From: Empedobacter sedimenti
GTDB lineage: Bacteria > Bacteroidota > Bacteroidia > Flavobacteriales > Weeksellaceae
Direction of reading: 5' to 3'
Assembly: GCF_030005555.1 (NCBI RefSeq)
Contig: NZ_JASCQG010000004.1
Span: forward strand, 176,815-240,814
Length of the DNA: 64,000 nucleotides
Shown here: positions 52,695 to 60,578 of the stretch, one piece after another
How positions within the stretch are numbered: position 1 is the first letter of the stretch
Layout: every line of letters starts with the position of its first letter
Notes under the pieces: model-generated
The model's input: only the letters and a program-made list of their open reading frames with translations
Told to the model about the DNA's origin: nothing
Databases searched by the model: none
Position numbers and translations under genes: made by a program

Positions 52695-53999
52695 ATGACA
52701 ACAAAATACAATCCTATTCCAAGCGAGCTATTTGTGAAGAATAGAGCGAAATTTGTAAAAGCAATGAAACCTCATTCAATTGCGATTTTTAATTCAAACG
52801 ATATTTATCCAATTTCTTCTGATTCTACTTTACCATTTGCACAGCATCGTGATATTTTTTATTTATCTGGTGTAGATCAAGAAGAATCTGTCTTGGTTCT
52901 TTTTCCTGATGCTTATGATCCAAAGTATAGAGAGATTTTATTTGTTCGCGAAACAAATGATCATATTGCTGTTTGGGAAGGCGAAAAGTTATCGAAAGCA
53001 CAAGGGACTGAAGTTTCTGGAATAAAAACAGTTCTTTGGTTACAAGATTTACCAGGTGTTTTGCGTAAACTAATGGTAGAAGCAGAGAATGTTTATGTAA
53101 ACAAGAACGAACATTATCGTGTAACAGAAGCGCCGCAAGTAGAAACACGAGAAGATCGTTTTGTAAAACAATTGAAACAAGATTATCCAGGACATACTTA
53201 TTTACGTTCTAATCCTATTTTGCAACGAATTCGTTCTGTAAAAGAAACAGAAGAAATTCAATTAATTCAACATGCGTGTGATATTACTGAAAAAGGATTT
53301 CGTCGTGTTTTAAATTTTATTCAACCAGGTGTTTGGGAATTTGAGATAGAAGCAGAATTTGTTCACGAATTTATTCGTAATCGTTCAAAAGGGTTTGCAT
53401 ATACACCAATTATTGCATCTGGTAACAATGCAAATGTGTTACATTATATTCAGAATAATCAACAATGTCAAGATGGCGATTTGATTTTATTTGATGTTGC
53501 AGCAGAATATGCTAATTATTCATCAGATATGTCGCGTACAGTTCCAGTTAATGGAAAATATACTGCTCGTCAACGCGAAGTATATGACGCTGTTTTACGT
53601 TGTAAAAAAGAAGCAGAAACAATGTTGGTTCCTGGAAATAACTGGTACAAATACCATGAAGAATTAGGAAAAGTGTATACATCTGAATTGTTAGGTTTAG
53701 GATTATTGGATAAAGCTGATGTACAAAACGAAGATCCAGCTTGGCCAGCTTATAAAAAATACATGATGCACGGAACATCTCATCACATGGGATTAGATAC
53801 ACATGATTATGGTTTATTGACTGATGATTTTGTTGCTGGAATGGTTTTTACAAACGAACCAGGTTTCTATATTCCTGCAGAAGGTTTCGGAATTCGTCTA
53901 GAGGATGATTATGTAATTCAGAATGAAGGAAAACCTTTCAATTTGATGCAGAATATTCCGTTGGAAGCAGAAGAAATCGAAGATTTAATGAATAAATAG
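52695..53999 (+). CDS. pepP: Aminopeptidase P family metallopeptidase (M24)
   Basis: A 434-residue M24B peptidase that removes N-terminal residues ahead of proline. The N-terminal domain (RAKFVKAMKPHSIAIFNSND, quoted at 20) is the creatinase-like part. The metal site is complete: ILFDVAAEYANYSSDMSRT (two Asp), HGTSHHMGLDTHD (His), FTNEPGFYIP and GIRLEDDYVI (two Glu). Length matches bacterial aminopeptidase P. It ends in a bidirectional terminator. Confidence 0.94.
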   Translation: MTTKYNPIPSELFVKNRAKFVKAMKPHSIAIFNSNDIYPISSDSTLPFAQHRDIFYLSGVDQEESVLVLFPDAYDPKYREILFVRETNDHIAVWEGEKLSKAQGTEVSGIKTVLWLQDLPGVLRKLMVEAENVYVNKNEHYRVTEAPQVETREDRFVKQLKQDYPGHTYLRSNPILQRIRSVKETEEIQLIQHACDITEKGFRRVLNFIQPGVWEFEIEAEFVHEFIRNRSKGFAYTPIIASGNNANVLHYIQNNQQCQDGDLILFDVAAEYANYSSDMSRTVPVNGKYTARQREVYDAVLRCKKEAETMLVPGNNWYKYHEELGKVYTSELLGLGLLDKADVQNEDPAWPAYKKYMMHGTSHHMGLDTHDYGLLTDDFVAGMVFTNEPGFYIPAEGFGIRLEDDYVIQNEGKPFNLMQNIPLEAEEIEDLMNK

Positions 54000-54022
54000 T
54001 CTTTTTAGATTTTTCATAACAT

Positions 54023-54056
54023 AAAAAGGAACTCAATATTGAGTTCCTTTTTTATT
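54023..54056. terminator. Bidirectional terminator
   Basis: Palindrome aaaaaggaactcaatattgag with ttccttttttta; between pepP and convergent pncB. Confidence 0.9.
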
Positions 54057-54079
54057 TATAGAATAATTGTTTGTTTTAA

Positions 54080-55270
54080 CTACAGCTCATGACTTGGAAT
54101 ATCATCAAGACCAAGCATTTCTTTTGCTAATTCTATCATTCGAGGAGTACCTGTGTGTTTGTTTTTTTCGTCCGAAAGTTTTACAACACCAGTCCAAGGA
54201 ATGTCAATAGAAGAAATTTCAGTTAACTTCATCACAATATTCATTGGGCGAAGATCTGTATCATTGGTCAAATCTGTACCAATACCAAAAGATAAACCAA
54301 TTCTTCCTTTGAAAGCTTTGGTGATCATTTCTACTTTTTCAGAATTTAATCCATCCGAGAAAATAATCGTTTTGAACAACGGATTGATTCCCATTTTTTC
54401 GTAGTGCGCAATTGTTTTTTCTCCAAATTCGATCGGATCTCCCGAATCGTGGCGAACTCCATCAAATAATTTTGATAATTTTTTATCAAACTGACCAAAG
54501 AAAACATCAGAAGTATAAGTGTCTGTTAAAGCAATACCTAAATCGCCATAATATACTTTTACCCATCTGTCTAAGCTCATAGAGTTTGCTACTTTGAAAC
54601 CATAACGAGCTCCGTGAAACATAAACCATTCGTGCGCGTGTGTGCCAATTGGTTTTACACCATATTTATGTGCAAAATGTACATTAGATGTTCCGACGAA
54701 ACTTTTTCCTTTGTGATTAGTTAATTCTTTTACAACTTCGTCTTGTACTTCGTAACTATGACGACGACGCGTACCAAATTCGGCAACTGTAACTTCTAAA
54801 CGATTGTATAAATCAACTTTGTCACTGGTGCGTTTGGTAATTTCTTCGTTAGATACGCGATTTGCATTAGTTAATTTATAATATAATTCACTGATTAAAC
54901 ATAGGATAGGAACTTCCCATAAAATTGTTCTGTACCAATATCCTTCTACATAAACTTCTACGTCTGATCCGTTTTGAACGATTTTTACTTCAGAAGAATC
55001 GTAGCGATAACCTTGTAAAAAGTCTAAATAGGCAGGACTTAAGTATGGACAGCTTTTTGTAAAAAAATCTTTTTCAGCTTTTGTTAAAGCAAGACTTTCC
55101 ATTGCTTTAATTTCATTTTGTAAAGCTTCAGCAAAGCCTTCCGGAAATTCGTGTTTTCCTCTATTGATAAATTTGTAGCGTGCAATTACATCTGGGTATA
55201 GTTTTGTTACGCCAAATTGCATGGTAAACTTATAAAAGTCGTTATCTATGATTGATTTTATTATACTCAT
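54080..55270 (-). CDS. pncB: Nicotinate phosphoribosyltransferase
   Basis: A 396-residue enzyme that makes nicotinate mononucleotide from nicotinate and PRPP (NAD salvage). Seen: DNDFYKFTMQFGVTKLYPD, KPIGTHAHEWFMFHGARYG with the phospho-His region, GVRHDSGDPIEFGEK and FSDGLNSEKV and LSFGIGTDLTND. Length is as in E. coli PncB. Confidence 0.96.
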   Translation of the reverse strand: MSIIKSIIDNDFYKFTMQFGVTKLYPDVIARYKFINRGKHEFPEGFAEALQNEIKAMESLALTKAEKDFFTKSCPYLSPAYLDFLQGYRYDSSEVKIVQNGSDVEVYVEGYWYRTILWEVPILCLISELYYKLTNANRVSNEEITKRTSDKVDLYNRLEVTVAEFGTRRRHSYEVQDEVVKELTNHKGKSFVGTSNVHFAHKYGVKPIGTHAHEWFMFHGARYGFKVANSMSLDRWVKVYYGDLGIALTDTYTSDVFFGQFDKKLSKLFDGVRHDSGDPIEFGEKTIAHYEKMGINPLFKTIIFSDGLNSEKVEMITKAFKGRIGLSFGIGTDLTNDTDLRPMNIVMKLTEISSIDIPWTGVVKLSDEKNKHTGTPRMIELAKEMLGLDDIPSHEL

Positions 55271-55309
55271 TTTATTGGTTTAGTTATAAAAATTCGAAAA
55301 ATAAAGATA

Positions 55310-55340
55310 TAAAAAAACCATCATTTTACTGATGGTTTTC
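55310..55340 (-). terminator. Terminator after the FKBP-like gene
   Basis: Stem aaaaccatca / tgatggtttt on the minus strand, with T-run. Confidence 0.85.
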
Positions 55341-55361
55341 TGTTTTTTGTATTGAAACAAC

Positions 55362-56141
55362 TTATTTTGTTGTCGTTGTTCTTTCTTCTGTTTTAACTAA
55401 CTCGATATTATAGATAAAACTTGCATCTCTGTATTGAGAGTATTCTGTTAACGCATTTCCAGTGTAAAATTTGTTACGACCATATGCTAAGCGAGATGGT
55501 AAAATAATTACACCTTGAAAATTATATCCGTCTTGTACAGAACGATCAGTAGATTTAAAATGTTTTAAAGCTTCTGTAAAGTTTTTTAATTCTACATTTA
55601 ATCTTGTAACCCCATTTTTAGCTTCTATTTCTGATGGAATAAAATAATAAAATGAAGGATCTGTTAATGCAGAACCATCTCCAGCATCAATAGATGATCC
55701 ATTGTTACCTAAAGATAAAGCTCCATAATGCTTTTGTAATGGGTTATTAACTTTATCCATATCATTCGTAGCTCTAAAAGATGTACTTAAATAACTCAAA
55801 TGAATTTTAGTTTTATCATTTGACTCAATTGTACTCCCTTTTCCGATATGGTTAGGATTTTCAGCATACCAATAACCTATAGGATCTTGTTTAGCTATTT
55901 TTTTTAAAGCTGGATAAGCATCATCTTCATTTCCTTTAATTGTATCAAACTTTGTTAGTTTACCATTTTTAGGTGAAAAATAGTAGTCTTCAAGTATTTC
56001 ATTAATAGCTTTATCATCTAATGCATTTCTTTCTTCTACCGGAATTTTAGTTTCTTTATCAACTCCATTATCATCATCATTATTACAGCTAACTAAAAAA
56101 GCAGAACTCGCAATTAAAGTAACAAAGAATTTCTTTATCAT
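55362..56141 (-). CDS. FKBP-type peptidyl-prolyl isomerase-like lipoprotein
   Basis: A 259-residue lipoprotein (signal ASSAFLVSC, then acidic NNDDDNG). The C-terminal end QGVIILPSRLAYGRN ... ASFIYNIELVKTEE has the LAYG and final-strand pattern of the FKBP fold, but the middle is poorly conserved, so activity is not certain. A long linker of about 60 residues follows the Cys. It likely assists folding of proteins at the outer membrane. Confidence 0.7.
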   Translation of the reverse strand: MIKKFFVTLIASSAFLVSCNNDDDNGVDKETKIPVEERNALDDKAINEILEDYYFSPKNGKLTKFDTIKGNEDDAYPALKKIAKQDPIGYWYAENPNHIGKGSTIESNDKTKIHLSYLSTSFRATNDMDKVNNPLQKHYGALSLGNNGSSIDAGDGSALTDPSFYYFIPSEIEAKNGVTRLNVELKNFTEALKHFKSTDRSVQDGYNFQGVIILPSRLAYGRNKFYTGNALTEYSQYRDASFIYNIELVKTEERTTTTK

Positions 56142-56208
56142 GTTATTTCGATTTATATTGCGAATTTAGAAAAAATATTATTCTAACCTAGCAAATAATG
56201 ATTTTTAT

Positions 56209-56613
56209 ATGAGATTAGATAAATTTCTGTGGAGTGTGAGATATTACAAAACAAGATCTTTGGCTACAGATGCTTGCAAAAAGAATCGAATAAAAGTAAA
56301 TGGAGCAGTAGCAAAAGCGTCGAGAGAAATTATAGCAAGTGATACACTTGAGGTGAAAAAAGATCAAATTAATTTATCTTTTAAAGTAATTCAAGTACCA
56401 AAAAATAGAATAGGAGCTAAATTATTAACCTTACATATTGTTGATACAACACCTAAAGAGGAATATGAAGTGCTAGAGCTTCGTAAATTATCTCAAGATT
56501 ATTATCGCGAGAAAGGGGAGGGAAGACCTACGAAGAAAGATCGTCGCGATTTAGAAGATTATATTGAAGATAATAATGAGGAAAATATTATTATAGCAGA
56601 AGATCTGGATTAA
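56209..56613 (+). CDS. S4-domain RNA-binding protein (Hsp15-like)
   Basis: A 134-residue protein whose first 60 residues are an S4 domain (MRLDKFLWSVRYYKTRSLAT, quoted at 20; ACKKNRIKVNGAVAKASREI, quoted at 20). E. coli Hsp15 binds free 50S subunits with stalled nascent chains; this is the likely role. The acidic tail (EDYIEDNNEEN) is not in the E. coli form. It overlaps aroK by 4 bases at the 3' ends. Confidence 0.9.
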   Translation: MRLDKFLWSVRYYKTRSLATDACKKNRIKVNGAVAKASREIIASDTLEVKKDQINLSFKVIQVPKNRIGAKLLTLHIVDTTPKEEYEVLELRKLSQDYYREKGEGRPTKKDRRDLEDYIEDNNEENIIIAEDLD

Positions 56614-57137
56614 CTCCAGATCTTCTCTGTTTTTAGATGATTCATTATCTGATCCAAAATCTCTAAAGTACTTTGAGTCGAGATATTGATCGTATATTTT
56701 GCCTTTTCGTAATATTGATTACGTTCAAATAAATGTTTTGCAATAAACTCGGTTAACTCTTCATTATTTAAATGAGCAATTAACGGACGATTTTCTTTCT
56801 TGTTTTCTAATCGTTTTACCAATTGGGGTAATTGTACTCGCATAAAGACTGAAACAGAATTTTTGACAATTTCGTCCATATTATCATAATAAACTGGTGT
56901 TCCACCACCTAAAGAAAGAACAATGTTAGTTGTCGTTAAAACTTCTTTCAAAGCTTCACGTTCCTTTTTACGAAAGCCTAATTCGCCTTCCTTTTCAAAT
57001 ATTTCAGCTATTTTTAATTGATATTTATCTTCGATGAAATCATCTAAATCAATAAATTGATAACCTAATGCTTTTGCCAAATCTTTGCCAGTAGTCGATT
57101 TTCCACTACCCATATAGCCAACTAAAGAAACTATCAT
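56610..57137 (-). CDS. aroK: Shikimate kinase
   Basis: A 175-residue kinase of the shikimate route. P-loop GYMGSGKSTTGKDLA, shikimate-binding DLDDFIEDKYQLKIAEIFE and FRKKEREALKE, GGGTPVYYDN, and the lid region KRLENKKENRPLIAHL. Length is standard. A lipoprotein gene lies 3 bases upstream, so they are probably one unit. Confidence 0.96.
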   Translation of the reverse strand: MIVSLVGYMGSGKSTTGKDLAKALGYQFIDLDDFIEDKYQLKIAEIFEKEGELGFRKKEREALKEVLTTTNIVLSLGGGTPVYYDNMDEIVKNSVSVFMRVQLPQLVKRLENKKENRPLIAHLNNEELTEFIAKHLFERNQYYEKAKYTINISTQSTLEILDQIMNHLKTEKIWS

Positions 57138-57140
57138 AAT

Positions 57141-57746
57141 TTAATCTACTGGTAAATCTTCAGAATAAAAAATAGTCAATCTCGCATAACCATCATTTGT
57201 GTCAATTTGGTACGAATAGGTGTTCTCCAAACGACGTGCGTCATAACGCTCAACATTATACGTAACCTTGTAATCTTCGTTTGTTACAGTTGCATTAGAA
57301 TGATGATATTTAGATTCTGGCGCATTTTTTTTGATCTCAGCGCGATATTGATTCAAGAATTTAATTGGGAAGGTATACGTTAATTTATAAACAATCTCTT
57401 GAGAAATTTGTAGAGCTGTAACTTTATTAATAAAAAAAGTTCCTTGGGTTAGTTTTTTAATTTTAAGAGAATCTACACGATCATTGTTCTGAATGTATAG
57501 GTTTTTACCAAGTTTAGATACTTTAAAACATTTATCATTCATTCTTTGATGAATTACTTGAGGATTTTCTTTGATTAAATCTTTTAATTCTTTCAAAGTA
57601 AAATTACCTAAATGTGCATCTTTTGTTTCTTGATTACAATTGTTGGCATACTCAGAATCCGGAACATCTGCTTCAGGATTATCAGATTTTTTGCACGACA
57701 CAACTAAAAATAATACAATAACTATATAAAAAATCTTCTTCTTCAT
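57141..57746 (-). CDS. Hypothetical lipoprotein
   Basis: A 201-residue protein with a lipoprotein signal (LFLVVSCKKSD). The mature part is hydrophilic and I do not recognise a family; the motif YNVERYDARRLENTYSYQID, quoted at 20, is followed by a beta-rich end. It is upstream of aroK on the same strand, but function is not implied by that. Confidence 0.7.
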   Translation of the reverse strand: MKKKIFYIVIVLFLVVSCKKSDNPEADVPDSEYANNCNQETKDAHLGNFTLKELKDLIKENPQVIHQRMNDKCFKVSKLGKNLYIQNNDRVDSLKIKKLTQGTFFINKVTALQISQEIVYKLTYTFPIKFLNQYRAEIKKNAPESKYHHSNATVTNEDYKVTYNVERYDARRLENTYSYQIDTNDGYARLTIFYSEDLPVD

Positions 57747-57815
57747 TTTCTAAATTCAATCTAAAATTAGCTTTTTCTATTTATTTTAGGCTAATAACAC
57801 AGATTTGTTGGTTGA

Positions 57816-57823
57816 CAAATATA
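57816..57823 (-). promoter_or_regulatory. Promoter -7 box of the lipoprotein-aroK unit
   Basis: TATATTTG on the minus strand, 70 bases before the lipoprotein start. The remaining spacer up to the tRNA genes (57747-58041) is AT-rich; apart from this and the tRNA promoter I see nothing. Confidence 0.4.
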
Positions 57824-57990
57824 CTATTTATATCATTTAACAAGTCTAAAAAAATAACTTTCTCATCATTAATTTTACAGTTTTTGAACCTCAATTTAAC
57901 ACATTGTAATTTTTTTTTAAAAATTACGTAATTTTAAGTTCTTAAAACCGAAATGTTTAATTAATAATTTAGAAAAAATATCTAAAAACG

Positions 57991-58023
57991 TTTGTTAAAT
58001 TAGTATTAAACGTTCTATATTTG
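57991..58023 (+). promoter_or_regulatory. Promoter of tRNA-Lys copy 1
   Basis: TTTG (57991-57994), 21 bases, TATATTTG (58016-58023); the tRNA starts 18 bases later. Confidence 0.7.
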
Positions 58024-58041
58024 CAGTCGATTTAAGGAACC

Positions 58042-58114
58042 GACCTGGTAGCTCAGTTGGTAGAGCACAACACTTTTAATGTTGGGGTCCTGGGTTCGAG
58101 CCCCAGCCCGGTCA
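58042..58114 (+). tRNA. tRNA-Lys (TTT), copy 1
   Basis: A 73-base cloverleaf with D-stem gctc/gagc, anticodon stem caaca/tgttg, loop cttttaa (anticodon TTT) and T-stem ctggg/cccag. The acceptor pairs gacctgg with cccggtc, except for a T-C mismatch at 5:68. No CCA is encoded. It has its own promoter; no terminator follows directly. Confidence 0.96.
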
Positions 58115-58167
58115 CTTAGTCAAAACGTTCTTTTATTTTACCGAAATAAATAAAAAACATTATTCGT

Positions 58168-58197
58168 TTTGAAAATTCAGATATAGTCGTATATTTG
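58168..58197 (+). promoter_or_regulatory. Promoter of tRNA-Lys copies 2-4
   Basis: TTTG (58168-58171), 18 bases, TATATTTG (58190-58197). The sequence atatttgcagtc after it is shared with the copy-1 promoter. Confidence 0.65.
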
Positions 58198-58214
58198 CAG
58201 TCCAAAAAAACGGA

Positions 58215-58287
58215 GACCTGGTAGCTCAGTTGGTAGAGCACAACACTTTTAATGTTGGGGTCCTGGGTTCGAGCCCCAGCCCGGTCA
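58215..58287 (+). tRNA. tRNA-Lys (TTT), copy 2
   Basis: Identical in all 73 bases to copy 1, including the acceptor mismatch. First of the three copies in the second unit. Confidence 0.96.
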
Positions 58288-58338
58288 CAAACTTCATGTT
58301 ATTGAGAAGTCTAAAAACAATAACACTCCAAAAACGGA

Positions 58339-58411
58339 GACCTGGTAGCTCAGTTGGTAGAGCACAACACTTTTAATGTTGGGGTCCTGGGTTCGAGCCC
58401 CAGCCCGGTCA
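58339..58411 (+). tRNA. tRNA-Lys (TTT), copy 3
   Basis: Identical to copies 1 and 2. Shares a transcript with copies 2 and 4. Confidence 0.96.
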
Positions 58412-58461
58412 CAAACTTCATGTTATTGAGAAGTCTAAAAACAATAACACTCCAAAACGGA

Positions 58462-58534
58462 GACCTGGTAGCTCAGTTGGTAGAGCACAACACTTTTAAT
58501 GTTGGGGTCCTGGGTTCGAGCCCCAGCCCGGTCA
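58462..58534 (+). tRNA. tRNA-Lys (TTT), copy 4
   Basis: Identical to the other three copies. A terminator follows within 5 bases. Confidence 0.96.
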
Positions 58535-58536
58535 CA

Positions 58537-58568
58537 AGAAGCCAAGCAGTAATGCTTGGCTTTTTTTA
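58537..58568 (+). terminator. Terminator of the tRNA-Lys array
   Basis: Stem aagccaagca / tgcttggctt with a 4-base loop and T-run. Confidence 0.9.
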
Positions 58569-58724
58569 TGGAAAAAAATGATGGTATTTTATTGATTTTA
58601 TTTCGTAATAAAAATGTATTTTTAGATTCAAAATCAACCAAATCTGAAACTTACAACTTCTATAAAAAATACCTCGTGGTGGAAAATACTACTTTTCCTT
58701 GTTTGGCTTTATTTCTTCGGATTA

Positions 58725-59297
58725 ATGCTACAAATCACGTTGCGTTATATTCCGATTTCGTCGGATGTTTCATTTTTAGCCATCAAACAAGATGAGGTGA
58801 CAACGATTCCAAGTTATTTAACCATCTTTTACATTCACGTTTATTCGGCAATATTTACATTGTTTTTTGGTATTGTTCAATTCATTAAAATTACCAATCC
58901 ACAAATCAGAAAAATACATCGACTTTTCGGTAAATTCTATTTTTATATCACTGTTTTATTAGCTGCTCCGAGTGGAATTTACATTGGTTTTTATGCAAAC
59001 GGAGAATTAATAGCGCAATCAGCTTTTGTGATTTTAGGTGTTCTTTGGTGGATTTTTACAGTAATTGCAGTTGTTAAAATTAAGCAAGGAAATATTCAAT
59101 CGCACCGAAATTTTATGCTTCGTAGTTATGCATTGGCTATTTCTGCGCTTACGTTACGCGCTTGGAAAGTGATTTTGGTTTATCTTTTTCATCCAGCACC
59201 AATGGATGTTTATCAAATTATAGCTTGGTTGGGATTTGTTCCTAATTTATTACTCGTAGAATATTATATTTATAAAACTAAACAATCTAAAATATGA
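58725..59297 (+). CDS. DUF2306 membrane protein, start uncertain
   Basis: From ATG 58725 the protein has 190 residues and five helices, in the DUF2306 pattern: FYIHVYSAIFTLFFGIVQF, KIHRLFGKFYFYITVLLAA, quoted in part, IQSHRNFMLRSYALAISALT, quoted at 20. The reading frame, however, is open back to 58626 and encodes a likely first helix (WWKILLFLVWLYFFGLMLQI), so ATG 58725 cuts that helix. The next ATG upstream in frame (58614) is followed by TAT TTT TAG: an in-frame stop at codon 4. Either a non-ATG start near 58626-58644 is used or the gene is impaired. It overlaps the next gene by 4 bases. Confidence 0.75.
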   Translation: MLQITLRYIPISSDVSFLAIKQDEVTTIPSYLTIFYIHVYSAIFTLFFGIVQFIKITNPQIRKIHRLFGKFYFYITVLLAAPSGIYIGFYANGELIAQSAFVILGVLWWIFTVIAVVKIKQGNIQSHRNFMLRSYALAISALTLRAWKVILVYLFHPAPMDVYQIIAWLGFVPNLLLVEYYIYKTKQSKI

Positions 59298-60223
59298 AAA
59301 AATTAGTACTACTTATTTGTACAACATTTGTTGTTTTTAGCTGTAAAGATGACAAAAAAGATGCTGTGAAAAATGATTCATCTAATGATACTGTTTCATC
59401 TATTCATATCGAGCCAACACAAGAAGATGTTGGGCTTTGGTCTGGAATTTTTGAGGCAGATTCAGTTGATTATGATAAAGGAGATAATTGGTCGCTTCGA
59501 AACCGAATAAGTATCGTTATTCAGAAAATAAATAGCGATAATACTGTCGAGGGATACAGTGTTTCGGCCGGAAATATAAGACCATTTAAAGGCGATTTGG
59601 TGAAGGAAGGTAATTCGCGTTATGTGATGGCGAATGAGCCTGGAGATCAAAAATATGATGGAACGTTTAAGTTTAATATTTCTGAAAAAGATGATTCTAT
59701 CTATGGAACTTGGATTTCGAAGCGAAAAGATTTACCTGTACTTTCTCGAAAATTTAGTTTGAAAAAAACAGCGTTTAACTATAATCCTAAAAATATTTTA
59801 ATTCAACCAAAATACGGCGTAGGTGAAGAATATGCGGATGAATATGATAATGTAGATTGGGTGAATTCTAAAAAGGAAAAGTATGATGTTGGAGAGGATG
59901 GTGAAGAGTATTTTTATGATGTACAGCGTTCGGCATCAGATGAAATTTATAAGATAAATGGATCAACGCAAAAGTTGACGGAGAAACAATTGAAAAATCT
60001 TCATAAATTAGATTTAGAGATTATTCGCAATACAATTTATGCGCGTCATGGGTATTCGTTTGCGAATCGTGGTGCTCGTCAGTTTTTTGATTACGTAGAT
60101 TGGTATGTGCCTTTGTACACAAATGTTGAAGATAAATTATCGCCAACGGAGAAAGAAAATATTGCATTGTTGAAGCGTTTTGAGAAATATGCAACCGATA
60201 ATTACCAACAATACGGACGATAA
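59294..60223 (+). CDS. YARHG-domain lipoprotein
   Basis: A 309-residue lipoprotein (signal TTFVVFSCKDDK). The C-terminal 75 residues form a YARHG domain: LDLEIIRNTIYARHGYSFAN, quoted at 20, then FFDYVDWYVPLYTN and LSPTEKENIALLKRFE. The central part (about 50-160, VGLWSGIFEADSVDYDKGDN, quoted at 20) is a beta-rich, possibly lipocalin-like part. YARHG domains are extracellular with an unknown, possibly cell-wall-related role. It starts inside the stop of the previous gene (ATGA), so translation is coupled. Confidence 0.9.
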   Translation: MKKLVLLICTTFVVFSCKDDKKDAVKNDSSNDTVSSIHIEPTQEDVGLWSGIFEADSVDYDKGDNWSLRNRISIVIQKINSDNTVEGYSVSAGNIRPFKGDLVKEGNSRYVMANEPGDQKYDGTFKFNISEKDDSIYGTWISKRKDLPVLSRKFSLKKTAFNYNPKNILIQPKYGVGEEYADEYDNVDWVNSKKEKYDVGEDGEEYFYDVQRSASDEIYKINGSTQKLTEKQLKNLHKLDLEIIRNTIYARHGYSFANRGARQFFDYVDWYVPLYTNVEDKLSPTEKENIALLKRFEKYATDNYQQYGR

Positions 60224-60245
60224 TCATTGAATTATTATATCAGGG

Positions 60246-60279
60246 AATCTGCTATACTTTAGTGTAGCAGATTTTTTTA
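60246..60279 (+). terminator. Terminator after the YARHG gene
   Basis: Stem aatctgctatac / gtgtagcagatt (one wobble) with a 4-base loop and T-run. Confidence 0.88.
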
Positions 60280-60552
60280 TATCAATAATATAGGAAGAAA
60301 CAAATTAATTTGTCAAAGCTTATTTTTGGGATTATTTTAAGCTGAAAATAAATCAGTTAAAACAATAAAAGTATAGCTTCAAAACTTAAAATGAGAAGAA
60401 AACACTTTTTAAAGAAATCCTTTTTCATTAATCAATCTGTAAATAAATAGTGTTTTTAGTAAATAATCTTCATTAAAATTAAATTTATCTAAACTAATTG
60501 TTTGCTAAATTAAATTAAATCAAAAGTATAGTAATAAAAAATAAATTTGTCG

Positions 60553-60560
60553 TAAATTTG
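60553..60560 (+). promoter_or_regulatory. Promoter -7 box of typA
   Basis: TAAATTTG fits TAnnTTTG, 18 bases before the start. The rest of the 355-base spacer (60224-60578) holds the upstream terminator and AT-rich sequence with weak inverted repeats only. Confidence 0.55.
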
Positions 60561-60578
60561 CACCCATAATTTTCAAGG

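Larger units (their letters stand above)
58215..58534 (+). repeat. Tandem repeat of tRNA-Lys plus spacer
   Basis: Copies 2, 3 and 4 are spaced 124 and 123 bases apart. The two spacers (58288-58338 and 58412-58461) are identical apart from one A, so these are recent tandem duplications. Each spacer contains acttc / gaagt arms that may guide processing. Confidence 0.93.

Noticed and set aside
58354..58581. 75-codon ORF over the tRNA array
   Set aside because: It translates through two identical tRNA-Lys genes and repeats the same peptide; it is a by-product of the tandem repeat.
58556..58795. 79-codon ORF overlapping the DUF2306 start
   Set aside because: It starts inside the tRNA terminator, and the DUF2306 frame encodes the recognisable helices, so this frame is a shadow.
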